Below are positions 11,621-24,757 of a stretch of DNA of 64,000 nucleotides, piece by piece (positions within the stretch are counted from its first letter, which is position 1; every line of letters starts with the position of its first letter). The translations under genes and the position numbers were made by a program. The stretch spans positions 70,125,934 through 70,189,933 of the forward strand of contig NC_066313.1 of the NCBI RefSeq assembly GCF_022539315.1, given 5' to 3'. Below the pieces are notes generated by a model. It was not told the DNA's origin and did no database searches. It saw only the letters and a list, made by a program, of their open reading frames with translations. Source of the stretch: Serinus canaria (taxonomy: Eukaryota > Chordata > Aves > Passeriformes > Fringillidae).

Positions 11621-14600
11621 AGTAGTGCAATTCCCCAAAACAATAGTGCAGCTGAAAAGTATTCCTGGGCAATCTAAGGCAAAATCACATGAAAAATTCC
11701 TGCTCTAAATAGAATATTCACACACAGATAGTTTGGATCAATAATAGCAGAAGGTAGGAAATAGTCTGGGGGTTTTAGAATGAAGTATTACAGCTTCTTT
11801 GGAAGCTCAGCATTAGCTAATACCTACAAAATTTTCCAGAATATTCTTTTTTATTCTTGATTATCATCTAATGATGTTTTTGTGTATTTTTTTAATTGGA
11901 TATTTGTGTTATGATAGTGTCTATTAATCTGGAGTTGAAACACACCTATTACACTATACACTGCACAAACAGGTAATTTTATATTGCAGCTGCTTCAAGT
12001 TACTCACAAACTCATTTAACATCTGTAGAATACATCCTAAATATACACTAGAGAGAATAGATGATTAAAGGAACATTTTTCATGGGATTTCACAAATTAT
12101 TTATTTGGCCTATCATGAAACTTGGGTAATCTTCCCTAATCACTACTGGAATGAATCAACTGGCTAGAATGAGAAAAGGTTAGTGTGTTCTGCCAGCATC
12201 AAAGTTAAAATACTTGAAAGTACTGCTTGTGGATATACCCTTTAATCAACATCAGTCTCATTCTTATAATTTTTAAAAATTTTATATTTTTTATGCTCTC
12301 ACAGTTCAAAGAAACAGATAGTCTAACAGGAAAATTCTGCAGTATCTCTAGTCAGAAGACCTTAAAATGCATCTCATTAAGCCTGGTACTTTACAAATGT
12401 GGAGAAAATATAACAATTGCATTTAAATTCTCTCTATTGCTTGAAAAATTTGTCACTGAGCTCTATCTCTGTGAGAACTGGATGGGCTGTGCTGACACTC
12501 ACTTACCATCACTGGTCAGTTAGAATTGAAACACACAGAGTAGGTTTTATCACAGTGCAACTGTGGTAGCAAGTTACATGTGCACATTGTAGACCATGGA
12601 GGTATAGCCAGTGGAGTTTAGAGAATAGTTCAGTGTCCAAATTTAAATGTGTCCTGTGATTTATCTAGTGCCCCAGCCCAGGATTCCCCATTCCAGAACC
12701 ACAAAGATAGCCTATATTAACCAGCTTCATGAAGATGACAGATATATTTAAAGAAATATTAGATGTAAGTAGTCTTTGTGCAGCTAACTGAATGAAGTCC
12801 AGAAAACTCCACAAACCACATTTACTGAAACAAGATCTTCACTGCTTGTAACAGTCACTTCAACTCTCATAAATAGATTTTGATACCAACATCTAAATCA
12901 GTTTGACAGGTCCCTTCCAAAGTGAGAGATCTCTCTTTAATTGCTCAGATCAGAGAGTACAGAACTAATAATCTCTAGCAATAAATAAATACATATTTGA
13001 CCAGAATCTCTGTCTTCATCCATTCTTAAAATATTAAAATCAATAAAGAATTAAATAATCTGAATATATATGTGTACCATATTGTAGTAAAACTCATTCT
13101 TAAATATCAGAAACCATGTTTACACTCTGATTTGAAATTATTCCTTTCACTTCACCAGTTTTCAATTGCTCATATTCTTTTCCATTGCTGTTGTGAGAGT
13201 TGCTTTGCAGGTCAATGTTACTAGTGCAGAAAGAATCATCCATACATTTTTTCTTGATTGTGAGGATTGCAAAGATGTTCAGTGATAAATAAAATCCCCT
13301 GTACTTCAGTGCCTGAATTTCAGTGATTTATTGCACTTTAGCAACTGTAAAAACTATGAGAGCAGGTGAAGTTTCCTAAGAGTCACAAATGCCCTTCTAC
13401 AGCGTAATCAACATTTGTGGAGAAAGTTTTTTGTAACTATTTTTCTACTAGTTTTGATTTTGAGAACTCATTTTGAATTTAATTGAATGACTAATGTTTA
13501 TTCAGAAAGCTTTCATACTTAACAGTTAGTATAATTTTTGTAAGCCATGTACATTTTGGGGATTTTGTGAGATTTCAAAATTTGATTATTCCCTTTCCAT
13601 AGTCACAGGAAAATATTGTTTTGATACTCTTCAGTTGATTTTTAATACTAGTTCAGCTTAGAAAATTAGAGAACAGATTTTTTTTTTCCCACAACATATT
13701 CCATTTCTGTATTGGATTCTTCTTGGGTCTTCAACTTTCTGTTCAAATGGAGAGATTATAACTATGCTTGAAGGAAAGGATTTAAATTTCAAGCAGCCAT
13801 GAAAGATCATTAATCTGCTGAAAAATGGAAAGAAATTCAGCAGGGGTTGTAAAGGTTAGAAACAAGTAAAGGTTAGAAAAGATGGTTACAATCAATGGAA
13901 TAATATGGGGGAAAAAAGTGTTTAGGTAAGAGTTTATAAGAGAAGGATTTTTGAGTTGTAGTGAGGGACAAGATGGTCATGATAGGGAAATGTGTATGCT
14001 GTGAATTAAAACAAAAAAGAAAAAATCACCAAACAACAAATAACTGGTATCATAAAATCTAAAAATAGTCCTCATTGCCTGTAGTGGAAGAATAATAGGG
14101 CAAAATCTGTACTCCTGGTTCATTTCAGCACAGGGGTTGGAGCTGGGTCTTTGATTCATTTGGGTTATGAGCCTTGAGAATATGGGATGCAATGAACAGA
14201 TCCATAAAAGAGGAAGTGGAATGATGTAAGATGTCTGTTACACTGAGACCAAAACCAAACATTTGAAAGAACTGAGTGATTTCTCCCAGGTTAAAAAAAA
14301 AAAAAAGGGACAGAATTCATGTAAAGAATGATTTTAAAGAAATGGAAAAATGTATTCTTCCCTCTGCATATACACAACTTAGAACAGGAATCATGAAATA
14401 CACTACAGCAAAAAGACTTCAGTACTTCATTTGGAATGCCTCTGTAACAGTAACAATGAAGCACTATCTCCTTCACAGTCAGTCTTTAAAGAGCAATCAA
14501 ACAACTGAATGCCTCCCAAGGAATGCCTAAGTTATAACCCTTACTGTAGGTGACATGGAGATGGACTCTCTACTTTAGATTGCTCTATGTTGTTCCTAAA

Positions 14601-17600
14601 ATGAAATGACAGGATGAATATCATTAGGTTGCTGTCTTTCTTTCTGCCTCTTCGTTCTGCTACAAATCCCAAATACCGACTCCAGGAAATTTTTCCCAGC
14701 TTTCCAATGAAGAATGAACATCTTTTCTTCCAAAAACCAGAATGCTTCCTGGAGTAACCACATAGAGTGCAAAGTAGTCTCCTGTTGATGGGATTAATTT
14801 GCTTTCATGTGAGTATTGAAAAACAGCCACTTCCACTTAAAGTAGTCACTTCTGCTTTTTTTTGCAGACATTGAAAACAAATCCACATCTCCACAGGGCA
14901 ATTCACACCATTTTAAAATGGAAAGAGTAAGCATAATCTAAATGTTTGTGATGACACAATATGGGAGGTGAGCAGAGGATGGGAATCAGTATTTACAAAT
15001 TAAGTAGGGGTCATTGACTGTCAAGATAGAGTTATTGACTGTCTCAGGTTAAGCAGAACTCTGGATGTCCAGACTTGGCATTTAAGATCTTAAGATGCTT
15101 GACATTCACACAGCTCTTTCTTCCTGGGAAAGTGAGCTTCAAAAGTACTATGAATTTTCAAATGTCACCTCTATTTTTTCACTGCCGAAAGAAATTTGAG
15201 ACTGGCAGCCAAATATTCATCTATAGACAATGAAATTCCCTGAAAGTTGATGTTTGTTCAGCAATAATAGCAATTGTAATATTGATTCAGTTTAAACATT
15301 GTAATAATTTGAATAGATTACATACCTCGTCTTAATAAGCATTTTAGTGGGTTTTGCTAATAAGAAGGAATATTAAAGTATGTTACGTGGTTTAGTTGTG
15401 CTGGAGTTATGCTGAAATAATCCAGAACTTTGTCATATAACACTTTTTTTAAAGACACAGTTTAAGACAAATGTGCCTTTACATCTTCACTCTAGGCACA
15501 TAGATACCACTGTATCTATGGAAAAAAATATTGTTAGCTGATACTGGTTAGCTCCCCTTTCTCTAAAACAGTGGTAGGAGGGTGTCATTCCATCCCTACA
15601 CAGGTTAGTTCATGACCATTTCCAAATTTTTACCCTTAAGAGAAAATTATTGTAAAATATAATATTCCAAAGAATCGTGGAAGCTAGTCAAGAAAAGCTA
15701 CACTGCATCACCTTGTTAATCTCCCAGGAAATAAAAGTGTACCTCCTGCTGAGTAGCTACTGAGAGTACACATTAAAAAATCTATTCTTTTAGGTTCTAC
15801 AGAGGTAAAATTCTTCAGCTCATTGCCTTGTTGTTTTAGTTTGTTTTTTCACTGTTTTTTCCTCATGCTTTTTTCCAATCTACTGGTATTCATAATGCAA
15901 TAACTGAGAAGTGTGCAATGATGAAAATTTACAACACTTTGCTAAATGTTTTCCATCGACACTCAAGCAAAAATAATTAGTGATAGGCATCGACAGTTGT
16001 CACTCCACCAAGACTATCTGAGTCTTCTAATCTTAAAACCAGATTTTCTTTAGTCCTGCTTGTTCTTATTATTTCTTCTCTTTCACGTCCTTTATATTTA
16101 TTTAAGATTGAATTTTTATTTTATTTGTGCTGTAGCATATTATTGAGTTCTGAACATAATGTTGAAATTCTGCTTTAGATCATCTTCTAAAATCTAAACC
16201 ATGACATAAACTCTTATATTCATTGTGACTATTCTCCCACTGTGCTGAAGTCACTAAGTGAGGGATATTTCATGATCTCAAAAAATTAGGATGCCACTCT
16301 AAAATATTTCTGACATGCTTTTTCTCTAAGTATATGTAGGTTTACCCTTGACTCAATACTTTGTGATGCATTCTCTTCTTTAGATCAAAGATAATAGTTG
16401 AAGTTTGAATTTTTCCCAAAAAACCACATATTATGCTTCGTTTTATGGTCAAAATTTTTATTAATCTTTGCTATTATTATTCTCAGAGGAAATATTGTAT
16501 TTCATGGGACTTAATAATGAATTCTATTCAACCCTGCCAAAAACACCCCCTTCAATCAAGGTCCTGCTAATAGTGGGATTTGAGATGCTAATTAGGCATC
16601 TAGAGCACATTTTATTCATATTGTGCTATGCCAGTTCCGTGTGTGTGTACAGGTGTTTTTAATCAAAGGTTTTGCAGGAAGAAATCAAATACTGAATAAA
16701 ACAGTACATTTGTGAGCTAAATTTATACTCTCATAAAGAACTTTTTGTCCTAGTTTTGACTGGCATCAAGCATGTTACTCTTATTAAATTCTAAACCAAA
16801 AGGCTTTGAATCAATGTTTTCTATTACTATCTCCAGGTCCAGTGTCATGCTAACAAGTTGACAGTTATACAAATTCCCTGGTTTTTTTTTTGAATCATGG
16901 CACAGTATTAGTACTCTTCCATCAGCTGCATAGCTTGAATGAACTGAGAACTTCAGGGAGGCATGTCAGAGGATTTCCCAGCATTACTCCTTAACTTTTG
17001 AACTCAAATTGCACTCCATAAAATATTTAATGCCTTGGAAGCCTTTAACATAGGCTGTCTGTCTTTCCCACCGACATTGCAATAGGTCTCATAGAGGACC
17101 AGAGATAGCTACCATGTTTTGCTGTACTGTGTTTCACTTCAAAGGTACAGTCTATTTTTCAATAGATGACTGAGTATTGTCAGGTTGGACAAAATGCAAT
17201 CTCAAATTTCAGTGTTGTGTAGACATTATCTCTTAGCCTGAGTGCATAAGAGATGCTGAGTTTAGGTAATTTGACTTTTTTTCTCTTCCTGAATGCATTC
17301 TATGATAGGCATTTATTTAAAATGTGAAAAATAAATCTGTGCTGTGATGGAAACACACAATACAGAACATATATAAAAAGATTCTCTGTACATCTTTGTT
17401 CTATTCTATTTCTAACTAGCACTCTTTGTGCGTGTAAGGATTCCACAAATGTTATAAGCAGTAGTTGTTTTCCAAAAATAGAAAAATCTCATCTGTTATG
17501 GAAATGTTTTTCAAATAATGATTTCAGGAACTGGCAGAGAATGAAGGCTTCACTGCAGCTGAAATAAACAGCCTTCCTCACTGGTGATTTTAGGATTCTA

Positions 17601-18732
17601 GTTATTAAAAAATCATTTTTCTGACATTTGACATCAGATCTCACTCTGATGATAAATGTATCTCTTGGGTTCTCCTTCTGGGGCAAGCCTCAGGGATACA
17701 TCAGAATTATATAATGAGATTTTTGTTTTATAATTTTTTAGTTTATTTTGATTTGTTTGGTTCTTCGAGAACTCATAAAATTTTTCAAATACAAAACTCA
17801 CCACACATTTATATTGTTATATTTATATTTATATTTTATTAGTTTATGGCTTGATTTCAGTGCAGAGTAATGAAATAAATATGGGGTTTTTTTCTTTGTT
17901 GAAGGCAAAAAAACACAGAATACCACAAGGTGTCAGATATGAAGAGGAAGAATGCTAAAGTTAGGTTTTAGTCTGCAAAACCTATTTCAGAATGCCACCA
18001 GCAATACATTTCTTATGTGTAGCTGATCATTATTAGATAGAATTTATTTCTTCTTTGATAAAGCCAATCTGGTTGCAGGCCTTTGTTTTCAGAAAGCAAA
18101 ATACAAATTAGGATAATACAAATTATTTTCCTGCTTATTAATTTGCAATGATGTGTAACTAATTTTTGTCCTCTTATTTTAAATATTCCTCACTTAGTGA
18201 GAGGGTATCAGTCAGATAAATCAGTATAAATTGAGTTGTAGCATAGTGTAAGCACACACAGCTTAGCAGCACAATGACAACTGAAGTGTAAAATGTATGG
18301 ATAATAGAGATGGATCACAACCACTGCTTGCCTTAGAAGTTTACTCTTGAATCTTATCCTCGGGTGGTGTGAGTAAACTAAGGTTGGAAAGAAAAAATAA
18401 TGAAGAATGAAAAAAAAAAGAAAAAACTTGGATTTGATCATGCATATTTTTATAGTAATTCTGACAGAAAATATAAAATATGGGTGTTACTATTTTACAT
18501 AGAAAAGTGAGAGCTTTTTTAAAGTTTTGTATGCATGACTAGACACTTTTGCTACCTCAGTTTGAGTACATCTTAAAATGATCTGTATTTTGGGAGCATG
18601 TGAGGACTGGAAATCTGTAATTATGCCTTGTTTTTTGTTTGAAGTTTGACTCCCAATAGACTTAGTTTAACAATTAATTAATCATCCTAGACATTGCATA
18701 ATAAAATTTACACTCATAGAAGAACTGGCAGC

Positions 18733-19115
18733 TGTCACCGACATAGTTTATGAAAATCCTTTACTTAGGAATTTTCCTCTCCTGAGAGCTGAGAGGTCTC
18801 AGGAACAAACTGTAAACAATTCTTATCTGCTGCTGTGGAATGCGATGGGAAGGTCTGTGATTGGCCCCGTCAGACTGTTTCCAGTTAGGGGCCTATCACA
18901 AAACACCTGTCCAGTGTCTCGGGCTGAGAAGACTTTTCGTTTACACATTCTTTTCTATTCTTAGAATAGCCTTGGTAGTGAAATCTCTAGCTTTATTCTT
19001 TTAGTATAGTTTTTATATCTTATATATCATATCATAATAAATCAAGCCTTCTGATGCATGGAGTCAACTGTCTCGTCTCTTCCCTCATCCTGGGACCCCA
19101 GAAAACCATGTAACA
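18733..19115 (+). mobile_element. Solo LTR, passerine ERVK-type, with 6-bp TSD
   Basis: A 383-bp long terminal repeat of a songbird endogenous retrovirus, recognised from its overall sequence (opening tgtcaccgacatag, closing in taaca). It is bounded by TG...CA ends and flanked by perfect 6-bp duplications: ggcagc at 18727-18732 and again at 19116-19121. A 6-bp duplication is typical of ERVK-class (betaretrovirus-like) proviruses. A polyadenylation signal AATAAA lies at 19036-19041 and sets the plus orientation. No viral coding sequence adjoins it, so this is a solo LTR left by recombination between the two LTRs of a provirus. Clean termini and intact duplication suggest a comparatively young insertion. 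Confidence 0.93.
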
Positions 19116-19419
19116 GGCAGCTGGTCATAGTTACACTTTATATTTTTTTATGCAAAAGAAAAGCTGTACACTTAATTTCATTCATTGTGCAACCCTCTCT
19201 AACATTTTTCTTTTTGTGCTGATTTCATGATAATTTAAGGAAAAAAAAAATAGATTTTTCTGAACAGTTAACCCAAAAGATTAGTCAAATTAGAAATGTG
19301 TTTCAAAGCAATAAGTAGGTTTTATATGCATAATTAGTATTGACATTAATGAAATATCTCCACATTAGTTTTTCAAGTCATGCAGAGAAGTGTGATAGAA
19401 TCTTACACACATCCATTAT
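19116..19419. other. Spacer between solo LTR and CR1
   Basis: An AT-rich spacer of about 300 bp with no recognised feature beyond the right-hand copy of the LTR target duplication at 19116-19121. Confidence 0.6.
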
Positions 19420-20330
19420 CAACTCTTGTGCAAAGCATCTGACACTGTCCCAATGACATGGAAAGTGGCACTGAGTTCACCTGACAATAGCACCAAATTG
19501 TGTGGTGCAGTCAACACACTGGAGGGAAGGGATGCCATCCAGAGGGACCTCCACAGGCTTAAGAGGTGGGCCTGTGTGAACCTCATGAAGTGCAACACCA
19601 TGAAATACACCTGGGTCAGGACAGTCCCAGTATAAATACAGAGCAGAGAAAGGACTGAAAGAAGAACTGGGGAGAAGGATTTGGTGGTGTGGTGGATGAG
19701 AAGCTCCACCAACAGATCCATCAGTGTGTACTCTCACCTCAGAAGGCTAACTGTATCTCTGGCCAGTGATCAAGTGATGTGATTCTGCCCTTCTACTCCG
19801 CTCTAGTGAGACCCTGCTTGGACTACTACACCCAGCTCTGTGGCTCCAAACATAAGAAGGATGTGGTTCTGCTGGTGTGAGTCCAGAGGAGCAGCAGGAA
19901 TGGGGGCACAGGACAGGGGCACCTCTTCTTTGAAGACAGGCTGAGAGAGTTGGGGTTGTTCAACCTGGAGAACACTCTGAGGATGCCTCATAGCAGCCTT
20001 CCAGCACCTAAAGGGGACCTACAGGAAAGATGAAGGCAGACTTACAAGGGTGTGTAGTGACATGACAAGGAGCAACATCTCTGAACTGAAACAGGGTAAG
20101 TTTAGTTCAGATATTAGTAAGAAGTTCTCTACTATGAGTACTATGAGACACTGGAATGGGTTTCCCATAGAAATTGTGGATGCACCATCTCTGGAAGTAT
20201 TTATAGCCAGGTTCAATGGGGTTTTGAATTAGTCTAGAGGAACATGAACCTGTCCAGGGCAGCAAGGTTGGAACTAGATGTTCTTTAATACCCCTTCTAA
20301 ACTTAGACATTCTTTCATTCTATGATTTTG
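19420..20330 (+). mobile_element. CR1 LINE, 5'-truncated, internal deletion
   Basis: A plus-strand CR1 copy of about 0.9 kb. It begins in the reverse-transcriptase domain with a 'CKASDTVP' string, matching the conserved 'SKAFDTVPHD' segment. It then jumps directly to the region around and after the catalytic ADD box: 'SPDNSTKLCGAVNTLEGRD' followed by 'AIQRDLHRLKRWACVNLMK'. The roughly 150 residues normally between these are missing, and the Asp pair is degraded to 'SPDNS'. The C-terminal part follows with 'FSSDISKKF', 'RHWNGFPIEIVDAPSLEVF' and 'ARFNGVLN' (about 20100-20232). The 3' end is the usual 'ggttggaactagatg...cattctatgat' tail near 20330. Multiple stops and frame changes show that it is dead. 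Confidence 0.92.
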
Positions 20331-23300
20331 ATGTATCATGCAGTAAACTCTATTTTAAATGTGGCTAGGTGGTTTTTTTGTTTTGTTTTTTTCTTTTTTT
20401 TAAGCATAAATTGGAACACTCTATCTGGTATGATTTACATTAGATTTATTAAAAATAAACACAGCCTCTCTGTCTATTGGAAACCTATATGATTTTCATG
20501 CATCAGAGTTGTATTTATAACAGCCTCATCTTAATTCACTTGGAACAGATGGAAAAATAGCTTTGGTTACTGAATTTTTTAATGTTGTGGACTGCAGGGC
20601 TAGAGACTTTGTTTTCTACTTTTTCTGAACAGTAATGGAAAGTTGGCATAGAGGAGCTTTGTAGAATCTGTTTGGTGTATTTGACAAGGATGGCTTTCTG
20701 ATTCTGACAATTCCTGGGCAGCTTTCCTGTGTTATTTTTTCTTTAACCTTGTCAGAGTAACATCAACCAAGGTCTCCAACCTTCCAGTATCTAAAGTAGT
20801 AAAAGTAATTAATCAAAAACACTTTCCTAATCTGTACTTTTTCCATCTGTTCCTATTGAAAAACTAGGTAACTCTTCTAGAATGGCTGTGGAGTAGACAG
20901 CACAATAAATTCTTCTTTGATAGATGCTTGGTGACAGTGAAATTATGTAAAACTGTATCTCCTGCTGTGCTATACATGTGCAAAGAGTGTCTGTACATGA
21001 ACAGCAGCATAAGTAAGGTTATAAATTATGGCAAAATAAACACACAGCTTCTAAAAGCTAAATGAAGCAAAGCAATTTAAACTCTGGGCATTCCACAACT
21101 TGATCTCTCTGTCACCCTGAGCAGCATAGATAGAGTGGAGGGTTAGGAAAAAAAATGAAAATCTGTAAAGGAGCATTACAGCATTTGTTCACACTATGAG
21201 CTGTCAACAATCATGCATAATTTAAGATTGCAGCAGCTAACAATTTCACCATGTTTTTTTTGCTTGAGGAGCTGAGTTTTCTGATGTGTCCCTGATGAGA
21301 TTACGGTGGCCCTAACAGCATCTTGTAAACAACCCATTCTACACCTTCACAGAGCACAAATTTAGATTCAATAGTTTACAGGCCTAAACTATAAACACTG
21401 GTCTGCCTCACGTTCGCAACATCATCCAGGTTTGTTAATTAAGGAAACATTGTCAAAATGCAGATATTATCAAATTCCCTTTGGTATGATGACATGTAAT
21501 ACATGTTAAAATTTTTAAACACTATGTCAAAATGTAGACTTTTTTCTCTTCTTTCTGAGGAATTTAGATTTTGTAATTCTCAGTGCTGTGCACAATGTTC
21601 TCTTGGTGTTAAAAGAGAGAATTATTCAAAATGTCAAGGGGATTTATGCAAGGAAACAGTACATTCATGTGAAAGAAACAGAAACCAGTGAAGGATTTCA
21701 CCAAAGACAGATAACTGATACATTTTATGTAATTCACAAAAAAAGAGAAACAAATGAAAAGCTAAACAAAGCCAAACCATCCTGATTCTAAGCACTAGTC
21801 TTCTTTTTAACCTTGAGACTTGTTTGCTTGCTTTCTGGGGATTTTTTTTACTGTGTGGAAAGCATTTACTGTTATAAATGTGACATGTTCTAAGAGTTCA
21901 GTCTTGAAATTTCCACAAAAGTAAACAAATTCTTTCTCTCTTCTTTTTTTCTTTTTTTTTTTTTTTTCAAAAATACTTTGTTCTCATGTGAAACCTTTTG
22001 GCAAGCTTTGAAGAAAAGGGTTTGTCAAAATATTAGATTCAAGCCCATCAAATTCAATAAATTTTTGCTTATATGAAAATATTTAGGAAATGAATAAAAA
22101 TGGTACTGCTTAACCACTAAATTAGGAAATTTGAAGTAAACAAAAAACAATCAAAATTCTTGAGTGATCTTGTGATTGGAAATTAGCAAAAATGGATAAA
22201 TCGTACCATGAAAGCGGTTTTAACTTCAGTCTCACATATGGAGGTAGATTTATAATGACTGTATTTATGGCATGTTATTTTTTTAGTACAAAGTGTTCTC
22301 ATAATGAGTTCATAAGCTTTGCCACAGGTCAATGTGAGTTCACACATCCCAGGTATAAAAGAGTCATGCTGTGACAGGGATGTTTTTAAGGTTTTCTTGC
22401 TTCCTGCTCTATGTGACATACTAAAATAATAATTTTTTTTTTAGATAAAATCTTCAAATTATTGAAATTATACAGAAAATATATTTTTTTTTAAACATAA
22501 GTATGTGTTAAAATCCCCTAAAGTTTCTCAGAATACAAGTTTCTGACTACCCGCTGAGGCAACAGAGTCCATGAAAGGAAATATGACCATCAAAATATCC
22601 CACATTTTCTACAGGGCATACTAAGCTCCCTACATATCAGCACAGTTTCTCGGAAAGACATTCAGTTTCTTCTCAAACCATCCAGGGTTGTAAAACCTAG
22701 GTCACCTTCTGCTTATGTTAATCACAAAACCCAGTCCAATAGTTATTTGACTGAAATGGCTGCAGTGTTCAATATCATAGAAGACCCAGCGACCCAGTGC
22801 ATTGTGCATCCCTTTTGTTCAGTAACTCTGCAAGTACTCCACTCACTCAGGCTGAAGGATGATGCCGCTCAGTCACTCAATCTGAAAATGAAAGTCTGAC
22901 CCAACATCTTTTAGGTTGATGCTTTAGCCAGAAGCTTATAAAATTGATTATAGCCAGAGAACCAGAAGATTGTTCTCTTTTATGCTGCCTTGTTGAAACG
23001 TCTTCACTTTTCATGGGCCAGAGAACAAGACTATGCTTGTATATTCCAGCAGCTAAAATATGTTCTCTCTTATCTAGAAAAGGACCCTGAGCAATACGTT
23101 TTATGTTGCTAGATAAGAGAGGGGTAAGGACGTATCCCTGGATTCAAGGATAAGTAGCAAAGATTATCTTGTGTTCACATATTTTTCAGATTGTCCTTTT
23201 CCTAACAGGAGTGTCTCAGTGGCCCAAATAGGGTCAGAAAGCAAGTTAACAACTGTGCAGTGTCAGCAATCACAGCACTCTAGCTCAGTCCCGTGAATTC

Positions 23301-24757
23301 TCTAACTAAATGGCATAAATATACCCTCAGAATCTCTATAATGGCCAAAATAACTTAAAACAGATCTTCATTAAATATGCAGTAAATATTTCACATAAAG
23401 ATGGATATTCCATCTCCTAAACTCTATTTGTATATTCTCTCTCTGGCAAAAGTAATAATTCTAAGCAAAGACTTGATACGAGACTTTGGATGCAGGTCAA
23501 TCAAAGCATTCCTTTGAGATGTTGAATATGCAACTCCCAACCAACTACAGGAGAAGCAGAACCTTACACTGGCTCTGCCACAACCATAGCAGAGTTCTCT
23601 GACCCTTTGAATACACCTAATCTTCTTTTAGCTTACATCTGAGGAGTGCTTGATCCAAATGCCTCAGTGTCATCTTCATGTTTTTCTTTTGGAGAGGTTT
23701 TGTCCCCAGTAAAACATTTCAAAATTTTGCACTTAACAGTCCACTTCCAGGTCAAAATGTATTTTAGATATTCACGGTTTCATGGGCTTTGTTCAGTCAA
23801 GAAACACTGAATTCTTAAGCATTATTGTTTCAGAATCCTAATAGCTAAATTCTCTCAGCTAGAATTGCCCAATTTATTAACTGTATTCTTTTGTTCCCTT
23901 TAGCTACAGAAGAAGGAAAATAATTTAATATATTTTTTAGCGTTCCAGTAATGCTTTAATTTCTCTCATGGTTTCTCAAAAAAAAAATATTTGCACCAAA
24001 CATTGAAATCAATTTGATTTTTCCCACACAAACCCCCTACTGAACAAAGTGTTAATTGTCAGGAGAATAAAACTGCAGAACCTTTATGCATGAAATTACT
24101 ACTGAACACTTTTGTGTTAATCAATTCAGAATAAGTCATTAATCCCTTCACATCCCAAAGACTAATTTAACAACTAGGAAATAGCCAAAACCATGGTGGT
24201 CTAGGGACCACTGACTTGCACTGATATCCTGGCTTTGTGTCAATGAAATCTAGGTCCTAGAGATAAATCATAAGACATTTGTATTCTAGGGGAGCAGAAA
24301 GACTTTCAAAATATGAGTTATTCTTCACTTCACACTGCCCCTACCTATGCCTGCATATATGTTTAAACTGATGTAGCTTTTTTGCAGCCCATCTTCCATT
24401 AATGTATTCTGAACCAATCCTCAACTAGGATAGTAAGCACTGATTATCCTATGATTATCTGAGCACAGAATATCAGTCAGAAAAGGTATACTCCACATAA
24501 ACTTTTTTCTCACAATTTTTCCCTGTTTAATGATTTGCTTTGACCAAAAAACAGTACATCACTAAAGACTGCACAAATAAAAAAAAAAATCAGAAGTATT
24601 TAGTACCAGATATAATTTTAGAAAAATTTAGAAGGGTACCTTTGCTTCTGTCTAACGTTGGAAAATTTACTACTGAATTCCTTTTCACAATTAATTGTCC
24701 CTTGTAAATAATTTAATAGTTTTTCTACAATTAGATAATAATTAAAAAAAAAAATTG
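20331..24757. other. AT-rich region without recognised genes
   Basis: About 4.4 kb with no recognised gene or repeat family. It has T-runs near 20385-20401 and 21950-21967, and an inverted repeat at 23065-23121 listed separately. The portion 22.55-23.3 kb is less AT-rich than its surroundings, but no open frame with familiar motifs is present. Confidence 0.6.
23065..23121. repeat. Inverted repeat, perfect 13-bp arms, 31-nt loop
   Basis: ctctcttatctag at 23065-23077 and its exact reverse complement ctagataagagag at 23109-23121 flank a 31-nt spacer. Each arm carries a GATA-factor core (agataa or its complement ttatct), so this could be a paired binding site as well as a hairpin. The spacer shows no further complementarity, so a microRNA precursor is unlikely. 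Confidence 0.85.

Larger units (their letters stand above)
3063..18732. other. Long AT-rich region without recognised genes
   Basis: About 15.7 kb without any repeat family or gene I can recognise. The longest plus-strand open frame (3607-3993, 128 codons) is rich in Ser, Leu, Phe and Cys, contains no domain signature, and has no splice or promoter context. It contains several small tandem duplications, a 30-base T-run, two inverted repeats near 11.0 and 11.6 kb, and a short TG array near 10.5 kb, all listed separately. A splice-site-like pair on the minus strand near 9.7 kb is discussed as a weak lead. Confidence 0.6.
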
